From: an uncultured Oscillospiraceae bacterium
Lineage (GTDB): Bacteria > Bacillota > Clostridia > Oscillospirales > Acutalibacteraceae
Length of the DNA: 52,295 nucleotides
Direction of reading: 5' to 3'
Assembly: GCA_959601025.1 (NCBI GenBank)
Contig: CAUGOD010000022.1
Location: 1-52,295, forward strand
The position numbers and the translations under genes were made by a program. Shown here in pieces: positions 7,855 to 15,017 of this stretch. Below the pieces are notes generated by a model. The model made no database searches. It saw only the letters and a list, made by a program, of their open reading frames with translations, and was not told where the DNA came from. Numbering within the stretch: position 1 is the stretch's first letter; each line of letters begins with the position of its first letter.

Positions 7855-8430
7855 TTACTGCTGCGGCATCTGCTCCGCCGGCGGTACCGGCTGGGCGGGC
7901 GGCGCAGAGGGGGCCGCCTGCGGCGCGGAAGAAACCGGCTGCTGGGGCGGATAGTTCGGATACGTAGGCTGCTGGGGAGCGCTGTAAGGAGGCTGCGCCC
8001 CGTAGGGCTGCTGCGGCGGAACCGTGTAGACCTTCTGCTTCACTACACCGAAAATGCGGTCGGTCAGGGTATTCAGCAGGGGGATATTCGCGTCCTTCTC
8101 CTTGACCACCCGGGTCAAGGCGATGATGCAGAAGATAAGGATCAGCAGAGATACGATCCCGCTGATGAAGCTGAAAACGCTGGAGAAAAGCGTTCCTGCG
8201 AAGGGGATAGACTTCAGCACATTGAAGATACCCAGCACCCCGCTGATGAGCGAGCCGAGCAGGCACAGGAAGGTTGCCTGCATCACCTGGCGGGAAGCCC
8301 ATTCGTCCCGTTCAGCCAAAATGACGAAGCCAAGCAGCAGGACGCAGAGCAGGTTCTGCTGGAGGAAGGCCAGGACAAAGGCCAGCGCCGCGTAAAACCA
8401 CAGGCAGATTCCAAATTTCCCTTTCCGCAT
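7855..8430 (-). CDS. Membrane protein with Pro/Gln-rich tail
   Basis: A 191-residue protein starting at ATG 8430, with AAAGGGG about 9 nt upstream. Residues 5-105 contain three or four hydrophobic helices, the last one followed by a basic segment (RVVKEKD). The final 60 residues are almost entirely Pro, Gln, Tyr, Ala and Ser in PPQQPY- and APQQP-like repeats, which is typical of a disordered cytoplasmic or surface tail. Function unknown; the layout resembles small DUF4870-like membrane proteins but I cannot confirm that. A promoter with perfect 17-bp spacing lies upstream (8516-8544). Confidence 0.75.
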   Translation of the reverse strand: MRKGKFGICLWFYAALAFVLAFLQQNLLCVLLLGFVILAERDEWASRQVMQATFLCLLGSLISGVLGIFNVLKSIPFAGTLFSSVFSFISGIVSLLILIFCIIALTRVVKEKDANIPLLNTLTDRIFGVVKQKVYTVPPQQPYGAQPPYSAPQQPTYPNYPPQQPVSSAPQAAPSAPPAQPVPPAEQMPQQ

Positions 8431-8515
8431 AAACAAGACCCCTTTGTAATGTATTTCCCCGACGTTTTCTGTTAAGAAACATTCAGAAAAAGAAGAGGAT
8501 ATTCCGTCTGTTTTT

Positions 8516-8544
8516 AGTTTAACGGAAATTATCGGTCCTGTCAA
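8516..8544 (-). promoter_or_regulatory. Sigma-A promoter for the membrane protein gene
   Basis: On the minus strand the -35 TTGACA (8539-8544) and -10 TAAACT (8516-8521) are 17 bp apart, about 80 bp upstream of the ATG at 8430. Confidence 0.7.
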
Positions 8545-8669
8545 TTCGGTTTTACATACTTTACAGGGCTTTTACAAGCCTCTCGCAAATCCGTCACAAA
8601 GCCTTCATTTTTCGCGGAATACAGCCTGTTTTCCCTCTGTTTTCCGAAAAGGCGGCGGCGCGAGGGGGA

Positions 8670-8698
8670 TTGACGGCACGGGTAGAGACGCTTATAAT
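8670..8698 (+). promoter_or_regulatory. Sigma-A promoter for the YbjN gene
   Basis: The -35 TTGACG (8670-8675) and -10 TATAAT (8693-8698) are 17 bp apart, 60 bp upstream of the start codon of the YbjN-domain gene. Confidence 0.75.
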
Positions 8699-8757
8699 AG
8701 AAAGGCAGCCAAAAGAAGCGACTGGCGCGGAATTTCTGAGAAAGAATGGGGATTACA

Positions 8758-9282
8758 ATGACGAAGCATCTGAATTCCATTCGCGAATACTGTGACTCGC
8801 AAAACTGGAATTACTCGCTGGACGAGGAAAAGAATTATCTTACCATGCGGATGTCGCTGAAAGCAGTCGACGCCTGTACCATCCATGTGCAGATGCGGGG
8901 CGATGACGGCTTCACCGTTTACACTGTCTTTCCGGTCAAGGCGCCGGAAGGCAAACGGGACGCGATTGCGGCCTTCCTGACCCGCGCCAACTACGGCCTG
9001 ATCCTCGGTAATTTTGAGATGGATTTTGACGATGGGGAAATCCGCTTTAAGGTGACCGTCATCTGCGGGGAGCAGACGCTGTCTCCTGCCGTAATGGAAC
9101 GGAATTTCGACATGGGCTTCTGCATGTTTGACCGGTACGGCGAAGGATTGCTGAAGGTTCTGTACGGCGACGCTGCTCCGCTTGATACCGTAGACGCTAT
9201 CGAGCGAGGGGATGAGGAAGAGAACGGGAAAAACGAGGCCCCCGCCGTCCCGACCGCCCCCGGCGGCACGATGCTGTCCTGA
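8758..9282 (+). CDS. YbjN-domain protein
   Basis: A YbjN-domain protein (PF10722) of about 174 residues. The domain spans roughly residues 10-135 and includes EEKNYLTMRMSLKAVDACTI, FTVYTVFPVKAPEGKRD and NYGLILGNFEMDFDDGEIRF, which are characteristic. The fold resembles type III secretion chaperones, but the function in Clostridia is not established. The C-terminus is acidic and then Pro/Ala-rich. I prefer ATG 8758 because GGGG lies 6-9 nt upstream; ATG 8746 is also possible. It has its own promoter and is closed by a strong terminator at 9306-9339, so it is monocistronic. Confidence 0.85.
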   Translation: MTKHLNSIREYCDSQNWNYSLDEEKNYLTMRMSLKAVDACTIHVQMRGDDGFTVYTVFPVKAPEGKRDAIAAFLTRANYGLILGNFEMDFDDGEIRFKVTVICGEQTLSPAVMERNFDMGFCMFDRYGEGLLKVLYGDAAPLDTVDAIERGDEEENGKNEAPAVPTAPGGTMLS

Positions 9283-9305
9283 TCCGGCTACCCTCCGTAC
9301 GAAAG

Positions 9306-9339
9306 AAGTCTCCGCCGCAAAGTCGCGGCGGAGACTTTT
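9306..9339 (+). terminator. Terminator after YbjN gene
   Basis: The perfect 13-bp arms AAGTCTCCGCCGC and GCGGCGGAGACTT are separated by 6 nt, and T residues complete the tail. Confidence 0.85.
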
Positions 9340-9391
9340 CTGCTTGGATTGCCCGCCCGGCAGTCACGGACGTGGAAAGGAAGGAAACCCG

Positions 9392-10549
9392 ATGAACCGA
9401 ACGGATATCCCCGCTGTGGTGCTGACCCATAGCGGGAAGTTCCACGCGGACGACGTTTTCGCCTCGGCGCTGCTCCGTCTTCTTCGCCCGAATGTGGAAA
9501 TCCGCCGCGCCTTTCGTGTACCGGAGGGCTTCAGCGGACTGGTTTACGATATTGGCGGCGGCGCGTTCGATCACCATCAAAAGGGAGCGCCGGTAAGGGA
9601 AAACGGCGTGCCGTACGCCGCCTTCGGCCTGCTTTGGCGGGCGTTCGGCACCGCGCTGCTGGCGGAAGCGCTCCCGGCCGACGGAGCGCCGGCATCCGCC
9701 GAGGAAGAGGCCGCACGCTTTGATGAAACATTCATCCAGCCGCTGGACATGGACGACAACACCGGCTGCGGCCATCCGCTGGCGGAGGTGATCGGTTCGT
9801 TCAACCCGGCGTGGGATTCGGAGGAATCCGCCGACGCCTGTTTCGAGCAAGCGGTGGATTTCGCCCAGGTGATCCTGCAAAAGCGGCTGGACGGGCTTTT
9901 CGCCGTCCGGCGGGCAGCTGCCCTGACGGCGGAGGCGCTCGCGCGGATGGAGGACGGGATTGTTATCCTGCCGCGCTTCGCGCCGTGGAAGTCCGTGCTG
10001 TCTTCCTCCCCGGCGGAGTTCGTGGTCTATCCCTCTCAGCGGGGCGGATGGACAGCGCAGGCGGTGCCGGAGGACGGCGGCGGAGGAACGCTGAAAACGC
10101 CTTTCCCCGCGGAATGGGCCGGTTGTCCGGAGGAGACACTGCCCGCCGTTTCCGGGGTGCCGGAGCTTACCTTCTGCCATAACGGCCGGTTCCTGATCGC
10201 CGCGCAGACCCGGGACGGAGCCGTTGCCGCCTGCCGGGCCGCCCGGCGAGAGGGGCGCCGGAAAGCGGATGCGGCTCCTATGAGCGGATTCCCGGAGTGC
10301 GACACGAAAAGGCTGACCGCCAATCTGGAAAAACTGCATACCACGGAATTGGGGGCTGGCCGGTTGAAAAGCAATCTTTCCCTGGGGGATACAAACGACG
10401 TTGTAAGCTGGTGCAGGGAGAAGATTCGGGCGCCCCACAGCAAAATCCGGAGAGAAGGGAAGAATTGGTATATCCTTGCCGATGGTTGTGAAATAACCGT
10501 CAACGCCCGTAGCTATACCATTATTACGGCGCACCAGCGCACACGCTGA
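9392..10549 (+). CDS. MYG1-family hydrolase fused to DUF3781
   Basis: A 385-residue protein with AAGGAAGG before ATG 9392. Residues 1 to about 295 are a MYG1/UPF0160 protein (DHH-like metal-dependent hydrolase; eukaryotic MYG1 is a 3'-5' RNA exonuclease). The motifs THSGKFHADDVFA, DIGGGAFDHHQ, DMDDNTG and the C-terminal FCHNGRFLIAA are present. Residues about 300-385, from CDTKRLTANLEKLHTTELG to VNARSYTIITAH, match DUF3781 (PF12636), which I know as a stand-alone protein of about 80-100 residues. The junction is an Arg-rich linker (AARREGRRKAD) with no frameshift. The substrate is unknown; the fusion suggests that the small domain assists the hydrolase or recognises its nucleic acid. Confidence 0.85.
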   Translation: MNRTDIPAVVLTHSGKFHADDVFASALLRLLRPNVEIRRAFRVPEGFSGLVYDIGGGAFDHHQKGAPVRENGVPYAAFGLLWRAFGTALLAEALPADGAPASAEEEAARFDETFIQPLDMDDNTGCGHPLAEVIGSFNPAWDSEESADACFEQAVDFAQVILQKRLDGLFAVRRAAALTAEALARMEDGIVILPRFAPWKSVLSSSPAEFVVYPSQRGGWTAQAVPEDGGGGTLKTPFPAEWAGCPEETLPAVSGVPELTFCHNGRFLIAAQTRDGAVAACRAARREGRRKADAAPMSGFPECDTKRLTANLEKLHTTELGAGRLKSNLSLGDTNDVVSWCREKIRAPHSKIRREGKNWYILADGCEITVNARSYTIITAHQRTR

Positions 10550-10590
10550 AAAGATCGGTCTGGATTTTCGAGGGGGCAAACAGAAGGAAC

Positions 10591-10645
10591 AGACGGGGGT
10601 CTTTCCGTAAGAATGGTCGAAAAGGGCTCCCGTCTTTGCTCTTTT
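10591..10645 (+). terminator. Possible terminator after MYG1 fusion gene
   Basis: The arms AGACGGG (10591-10597) and CCCGTCT (10629-10635) are followed by TTGCTCTTTTTT. The loop is long and interrupted. Confidence 0.5.
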
Positions 10646-10778
10646 TTCCTTTTTTGTCGATCAATATTTATTCATAAGGTTTTTCTTGAAATATTGCTTT
10701 ATTCAAATCATGCTTTCATGCTTGTGAACCTGACGGAGCTAACATCCATCAATACAAAAGGGCCCTGCTTTTCCCTGC

Positions 10779-10807
10779 TTGACTTTTTGGCGGCGGAGTG
10801 CTACAGT
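10779..10807 (+). promoter_or_regulatory. Promoter of the thrS T-box transcript
   Basis: The -35 TTGACT (10779-10784) and -10 TACAGT (10802-10807) are exactly 17 bp apart, with the start expected near 10814, directly before the T-box. Confidence 0.75.
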
Positions 10808-10815
10808 AATCAGTA

Positions 10816-11105
10816 ACGACAAAAGAATCCGTTGAAGGGGAAGGCTCTCCCTCCGCCCGCTAGAGAAGGCCGCCGCGCGCTGAAAGCGGCTTCGGGAAGG
10901 GAAGGAATCGGCTACCGCCCCGGAGGAGCGCGCCGCTCAGTGCCTACAGGGCAGCAAGGCGCGCCGGCTGGCGCCGTTATCGCCGCAGCAGAGGCCGGTT
11001 TCTCCCTGTTGGGGGCCGCCGGCGAATCAGGGTGGAACCACGAGGCTGTTTGGCCCCGTCCCATAAAGGGACGGCCTCGTCCCTTTATGGGACGGGGCTT
11101 TTTTA
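10816..11105 (+). promoter_or_regulatory. T-box riboswitch controlling thrS
   Basis: A leader of about 290 nt between promoter and gene. The conserved T-box AGGGTGGAACCACG is at 11029-11042. A strong terminator follows (21-bp stem around GCCCCGTCCCATAAAGG and its complement, 11053-11098, then TTTTTT). The upstream part can form the long stem I; a candidate threonine specifier ACC is at 10914-10916, but I have not folded the stem and cannot be sure of it. T-boxes read uncharged tRNA, here presumably tRNA-Thr, and allow readthrough when threonine is scarce. Confidence 0.9.
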
Positions 11106-11213
11106 TATACCCGCAGAAAGAGTCCGTGTCCGTGTTCTCCGATCAAAGCGGGGGCACGGTTGCGATAGAGACGAACCGGCCGGAACCGGCCGGCAAAGAA
11201 AGGATGAATGGAC

Positions 11214-13148
11214 ATGGTAAACATTACGCTAAAGGGCGGCGACAAACGGGAGGTGATGGAGAACACCACCGTGGACGCGCTTTGCCGCGAACTGTCCATG
11301 GGCCTGTACCGCGCGGCCTGCGCCGCGAAAATAGATGGAAAGGCGGTCGACCTCCGCACCCCGCTGACCGAAGACTGTACGCTGGAAATCCTGACCTTCG
11401 ATTCGGACGAGGGGAAAAAAGCGTTTTGGCACACCGCCTCTCATGTCATGGCGCAGGCGGTGAAGCGCCTGTATCCGGACGTGAAGCTGGCCATCGGCCC
11501 GGCGATCGACGCCGGCTTTTACTACGATTTCGACGCGCCGGAGACCTTCTCCATGGAGGATCTCGGCAAAATCGAGGCCGAGATGAAGAAGATTGCGAAG
11601 GAAGCTCTTTCGCTCGAGCGATTCACCCTCTCCCGGGATGAGGCGCTCGAAAAAATGCAGGACGAGCCGTATAAGGTGGAGCTGATCAACGACCTGCCGG
11701 AGGACGCGGAGCTTTCCTTCTACAGGCAGGGGGATTTCACCGACCTGTGCGCCGGCCCCCATCTGCCCGATACCGGCCGGATCAAGGCGGTGAAGCTGCT
11801 CAGCGTGACCGGCGCGTACTGGCGCGGAGACTCCAAGAAGAAGATGCTCCAGCGGATTTACGGCGTGGCCTTCCCGAAAGCATCCGAGCTGGAGGCGCAT
11901 CTCGAAAAGCTGGAAGAGGCCAAAAAGCGGGATCACAACAAGCTCGGCCGGGAGCTGGAGCTGTTCACCACGGTGGATGTGATCGGGCAGGGCCTGCCGA
12001 TCATGCTGCCGAAGGGCGCGCGGGTCATCCAGCTTCTCCAGCGGTTTGTGGAGGACGAGGAGCAGAAGCGCGGCTACCTGCTGACCAAAACCCCGCTGAT
12101 GGCCAAGAGCGACCTGTACAAGATTTCCGGCCACTGGGATCATTATAAGGAAGGCATGTTTGTTCTGGGGGACGAGGAGAAGGACAAAGAGGTCTTCGCC
12201 CTGCGGCCGATGACCTGCCCGTTCCAGTATCAGGTGTTCCTGAACCGGATGCGCTCCTACCGCGATCTGCCGATGCGGCTGGGCGAGACCTCCACCCTGT
12301 TCCGCAACGAGGACAGCGGCGAGATGCACGGTCTGATCCGGGTGCGGCAGTTTACGATTTCGGAGGGCCACCTCATCCTTCGTCCCGAGCAGCTGGAAGA
12401 GGAGTTCAAGGGCTGTCTGGAACTGGCCACCTATATGCTGAAAACCCTCGGCCTGTACGAGGACGTCAGCTTCCGCTTCTCCCAGTGGGACCCGAATAAC
12501 AAGGAAAAGTATATCGGCACTCCCGAGCAGTGGGATGAAGCGCAGGGGGCGATGAAAAAGATTCTCGATCACCTGAACGTCCCCTACACCATCGGAATCG
12601 ACGAGGCCGCATTCTATGGACCGAAGCTGGATATCCAGATTCGCAACGTCCACGGCAAGGAGGACACGCTCATTACCATCCAGATCGACCAGCTTCTGGC
12701 CGAGCAATTCGGGATGGAATATGTGGACGAGGACGGCAGCAAACGCCGCCCGTATATCATCCACCGCACCTCGCTGGGCTGCTACGAGCGCACGCTGGCC
12801 CTGCTGATCGAAAAATACGCCGGCGCGTTCCCGCTCTGGCTTGCGCCGGAGCAGGTGCGGGTACTGCCGATCTCCGAGCGGCAGGCCGAGACGGTGAAGG
12901 CGGTGGCCGAGCGGCTGAAGGCGGCCGGACTCCGCGCGGAGGTGGACCTGCGCAGCGAGAAGATCGGGTATAAAATCCGGGAGGCGCAGGTGCAGAAGGT
13001 GCCGTATATGCTGGTGATCGGCGACAAGGAAGCCGAGAGCGGCACGGTGTCGGTCCGTTCCCGGAAGGAGGGGGACGTCGGCGTGCAGTCGGTGGACGAT
13101 TTCCTCGCCCGCGCCCTGCGCGAGGTGGCGGAGAAGGTCATCTGGTAA
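11214..13148 (+). CDS. thrS: Threonyl-tRNA synthetase
   Basis: A class II aminoacyl-tRNA synthetase of 644 residues that charges tRNA-Thr in the cytoplasm. Domains in order: TGS (about 1-62), the second N-terminal editing domain with HTASH and CAGPH zinc/editing motifs (about 65-220), the catalytic core (about 240-535) with RPMTCPFQYQ, motif 2 FRNEDSGEMHGLIRVRQF and motif 3 HRTSLGCYERTLALLIE, and the anticodon-binding domain (about 540-644). I chose ATG 11214 because AAAGG lies 10 nt upstream; ATG 11208 is only 4 nt from it. It is controlled by the T-box upstream and closed by a hairpin terminator at 13164-13199. Confidence 0.97.
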   Translation: MVNITLKGGDKREVMENTTVDALCRELSMGLYRAACAAKIDGKAVDLRTPLTEDCTLEILTFDSDEGKKAFWHTASHVMAQAVKRLYPDVKLAIGPAIDAGFYYDFDAPETFSMEDLGKIEAEMKKIAKEALSLERFTLSRDEALEKMQDEPYKVELINDLPEDAELSFYRQGDFTDLCAGPHLPDTGRIKAVKLLSVTGAYWRGDSKKKMLQRIYGVAFPKASELEAHLEKLEEAKKRDHNKLGRELELFTTVDVIGQGLPIMLPKGARVIQLLQRFVEDEEQKRGYLLTKTPLMAKSDLYKISGHWDHYKEGMFVLGDEEKDKEVFALRPMTCPFQYQVFLNRMRSYRDLPMRLGETSTLFRNEDSGEMHGLIRVRQFTISEGHLILRPEQLEEEFKGCLELATYMLKTLGLYEDVSFRFSQWDPNNKEKYIGTPEQWDEAQGAMKKILDHLNVPYTIGIDEAAFYGPKLDIQIRNVHGKEDTLITIQIDQLLAEQFGMEYVDEDGSKRRPYIIHRTSLGCYERTLALLIEKYAGAFPLWLAPEQVRVLPISERQAETVKAVAERLKAAGLRAEVDLRSEKIGYKIREAQVQKVPYMLVIGDKEAESGTVSVRSRKEGDVGVQSVDDFLARALREVAEKVIW

Positions 13149-13163
13149 AATGCTTTGTGGAAA

Positions 13164-13199
13164 AAAGGGAGACGACGCGCCTGCGTTGTCTCCCTTTGT
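13164..13199 (+). terminator. thrS terminator
   Basis: The arms AAAGGGAGAC and GTCTCCCTTT, with a partly paired loop, lie 16 bp after the thrS stop. Confidence 0.8.
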
Positions 13200-13623
13200 C
13201 TTGTTTTGCCGCCGTTATCTGCTTATATTCCCGTTGCGAACCCGTTAATTAACTAGGCGTCTTCCGCCGTTTCCTTTAATAGAACAAAAAAAGAGGTTTC
13301 CGTTTACAGAAGAATGCAGAGAACATATAGAAAAGCTAAACGCCGTTTCATTTTTGTTTTCTCCTTATTATTCTGTAAGTTTTCACAATAAATTTAACTA
13401 TATACCCAATATATACCCGATACCCACGATTAGCAAGTGATTTATCAAAATCATAGATAGTACAAGAAATATTGATTGACAGAAATCTCCTTTTAGCATC
13501 CCTGTCAGCCCGGATGCTTGCTGCATTTTCGTGAAAAATAAGGGGTTGATTTTTCCCCTTTGTTATGGTATCATGCTAATGCTGTCGGCGGAAGGTTTCC
13601 TTCTGGACAGTGGAACAGAATAA
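13200..13623. other. AT-rich gap before tRNA-Gly
   Basis: About 420 bases without a gene and with clearly lower GC than the neighbours. The only features I can support are the tRNA promoter at 13546-13574 and a hairpin GCATCC...GGATGC near 13497-13518. Confidence 0.5.
13546..13574 (+). promoter_or_regulatory. tRNA-Gly promoter
   Basis: The -35 TTGATT (13546-13551) and -10 TATCAT (13569-13574) are separated by 17 bp and lie 50 bp upstream of the tRNA. Confidence 0.65.
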
Positions 13624-13697
13624 GCAGGCGTAGTTTAGTGGTAAAACATCAGCTTCCCAAGCTGAGGTTGTGGGTTCGATTCCCATCGCCTGCTCCA
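13624..13697 (+). tRNA. tRNA-Gly(CCC)
   Basis: A 74-nt tRNA with encoded CCA: acceptor GCAGGCG/CGCCTGC, discriminator T, anticodon arm CAGCT-TCCCAAGCTG with anticodon CCC, and T arm GTGGG-TTCGATT-CCCAT. It reads GGG codons. A terminator follows at once. Confidence 0.95.
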
Positions 13698-13703
13698 TTA
13701 TCG

Positions 13704-13741
13704 AAATAAGTCGATTGCCGTACAGGCGATCGACTTATTTT
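13704..13741 (+). terminator. tRNA-Gly terminator
   Basis: The perfect 12-bp arms AAATAAGTCGAT and ATCGACTTATTT are extended by inner GCC/GGC pairs and lie 6 nt after the tRNA. Confidence 0.8.
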
Positions 13742-13830
13742 GCGCTTTTCGGTTTCCTTCAATTCGCCGGCGTCCTTTGTGAAATTATTTTCTTACTGTT
13801 CAATTAGGATACGAGGATTCTCAAAATATA

Positions 13831-13888
13831 GCACAAATCCGAACCCTTAGACTATCGGGATGATAGTTTAAAGGCTCGGATTATGTGC
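13831..13888. repeat. 58-nt imperfect long hairpin
   Basis: Almost the whole segment folds on itself: GCACAAATCCGA pairs with TCGGATTATGTGC, and inside that ACTATC pairs with GATAGT around GGGAT. It lies downstream of the minus-strand acetyltransferase gene in an AT-rich patch. It may be that gene's terminator, a small palindromic repeat element or a small RNA. Confidence 0.45.
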
Positions 13889-13964
13889 CATGTCAAGGCA
13901 CTACAAAAAAGATATTTTGAACATTTTGGATGGTGGAGTTGAACCTTCGCGATAAAGGTTAAAA

Positions 13965-14513
13965 TTATTTTTTGTAATAATCTGATTTTGATATTGAGTA
14001 AATAACAGAATCAAATATTTCACCGTCACATCTTTTATAACCGTTTTTAATTGTTCCTTCATATATGAATTTGCTTTTCTCAAGAACTGATTTTGAACCT
14101 ATATTTTGGGGTGTTGTAAAAGCAGATAATAAATCAATGTTTAAATCTTCAAATGCATATCGCACGATACATTTAACAGCTTCCGTCATATATCCGTTAT
14201 TCCAATAGTTTTCGTTCAGAAGATAATTTATCATCTTTGCATAATATTTGCCTCTGTTATTATCTGGGTATATTTTGATAAAGCCGATAGCTTTCCCGCT
14301 TTCTTTCAAAAAAATGGCGAATATACCGTCAGTTTCAACATATAATTTTAGAATATCTAATGAGTCTTCTCTGCATGTCGACGGTTTCCAACCGCCGGCA
14401 ATACAGGAGGGACTGTGCATAAGTTCATGAAAATCATCTATATTTTCAATGCTCCACCGTCTCAAAAATAATCTTTCGGTGTCTAAAATTTTAATACTAC
14501 CACCCCACATCAT
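13965..14513 (-). CDS. GNAT-family N-acetyltransferase (RimJ/RimL-like)
   Basis: A 182-residue acetyltransferase that would move an acetyl group from acetyl-CoA to an amine. It shows the typical RimJ-type opening IKILDTERLFLRRW, a middle strand GKAIGFIKI, the segment INYLLNENYWNNGYMTEAVKCIVRYAF that contains the acetyl-CoA-binding loop and helix, and the late segment ENIGSKSVLEKSKFIYEG-like QNIGSKSVLEKSKF. The start is uncertain (ATG 14513 or 14510; no clear ribosome binding site). Its codons are far more AT-rich than all chromosomal neighbours, and it sits between two tRNA genes, so I infer recent horizontal acquisition. Substrate unknown. Confidence 0.8.
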   Translation of the reverse strand: MMWGGSIKILDTERLFLRRWSIENIDDFHELMHSPSCIAGGWKPSTCREDSLDILKLYVETDGIFAIFLKESGKAIGFIKIYPDNNRGKYYAKMINYLLNENYWNNGYMTEAVKCIVRYAFEDLNIDLLSAFTTPQNIGSKSVLEKSKFIYEGTIKNGYKRCDGEIFDSVIYSISKSDYYKK

Positions 14514-14544
14514 ACAAATGGTTTTCACCATTATTTTAACCGGT

Positions 14545-14580
14545 AAAATAAAAAGTCGCAACTTATGTTGCGGCTTTTTT
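14545..14580 (-). terminator. tRNA-Leu terminator
   Basis: On the minus strand AAAAGCCGCAAC and GTTGCGACTTTT close a 4-nt loop, with a T-rich tail, directly after the tRNA. Confidence 0.8.
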
Positions 14581-14664
14581 TGGTGCGAGCAACGGGACTT
14601 GAACCCGTACGTCATAAACACACGCCCCTCAAACGTGCCTGTCTGCCAGTTCCAGCATGCTCGC
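14581..14664 (-). tRNA. tRNA-Leu(GAG)
   Basis: An 84-nt class II tRNA with encoded CCA: acceptor GCGAGCA/TGCTCGC, anticodon loop TTGAGGG (anticodon GAG), variable arm around TGTTTATGACGT and T arm ACGGG-TTCAAGT-CCCGT. It reads CUC/CUU codons. Confidence 0.95.
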
Positions 14665-14737
14665 TTATGCAATTTTCTGCGCCGTTCCCGTCTTTGGAGA
14701 CCTCTGGCCTTAAAGCACTTTTCGTGGCGCATGGGAT

Positions 14738-14766
14738 ATTATAGCACCGGCGTCCCGCTCTGTCAA
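14738..14766 (-). promoter_or_regulatory. Consensus promoter of tRNA-Leu
   Basis: On the minus strand a perfect TTGACA (14761-14766) and TATAAT (14738-14743) are 17 bp apart and lie 73 bp upstream of the mature tRNA. Confidence 0.85.
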
Positions 14767-14944
14767 CTGGAAAATCGGCAAAAAGCCAGGAGCTCTTACA
14801 GGATTCCAGCAGCTCCTGCATTGGTCAGTGCTTTTTAGATCGACGGTATCAACATTCCCTCTGGCTGAGCGGCATATCCTTTTTGCCGCTTAAGGATGAA
14901 AGTCGTTTCGTTCGCTGTTATGACAATTTAAAACGTCATCGTCA

Positions 14945-15000
14945 GTCCAATAAAGGGAAGGAGAGACATCGTTCGATATCTCTCCTTCCCTTTATTGGAC
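14945..15000. terminator. Perfect 22-bp inverted repeat
   Basis: GTCCAATAAAGGGAAGGAGA(GA) at 14945-14966 is exactly complementary to 14979-15000 around a 12-nt loop. It lies 17 bp beyond the stop of the minus-strand FAD/Rieske gene and on that strand ends with T-rich sequence, so it is probably that gene's terminator. Confidence 0.6.
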
Positions 15001-15017
15001 AGCGTCTCATGGCACTA

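Noticed and set aside
10613..10816. A 67-codon frame between the MYG1 fusion and the T-box
   Set aside because: It has no ribosome binding site, overlaps the thrS promoter and has no protein-like conservation that I can recognise.
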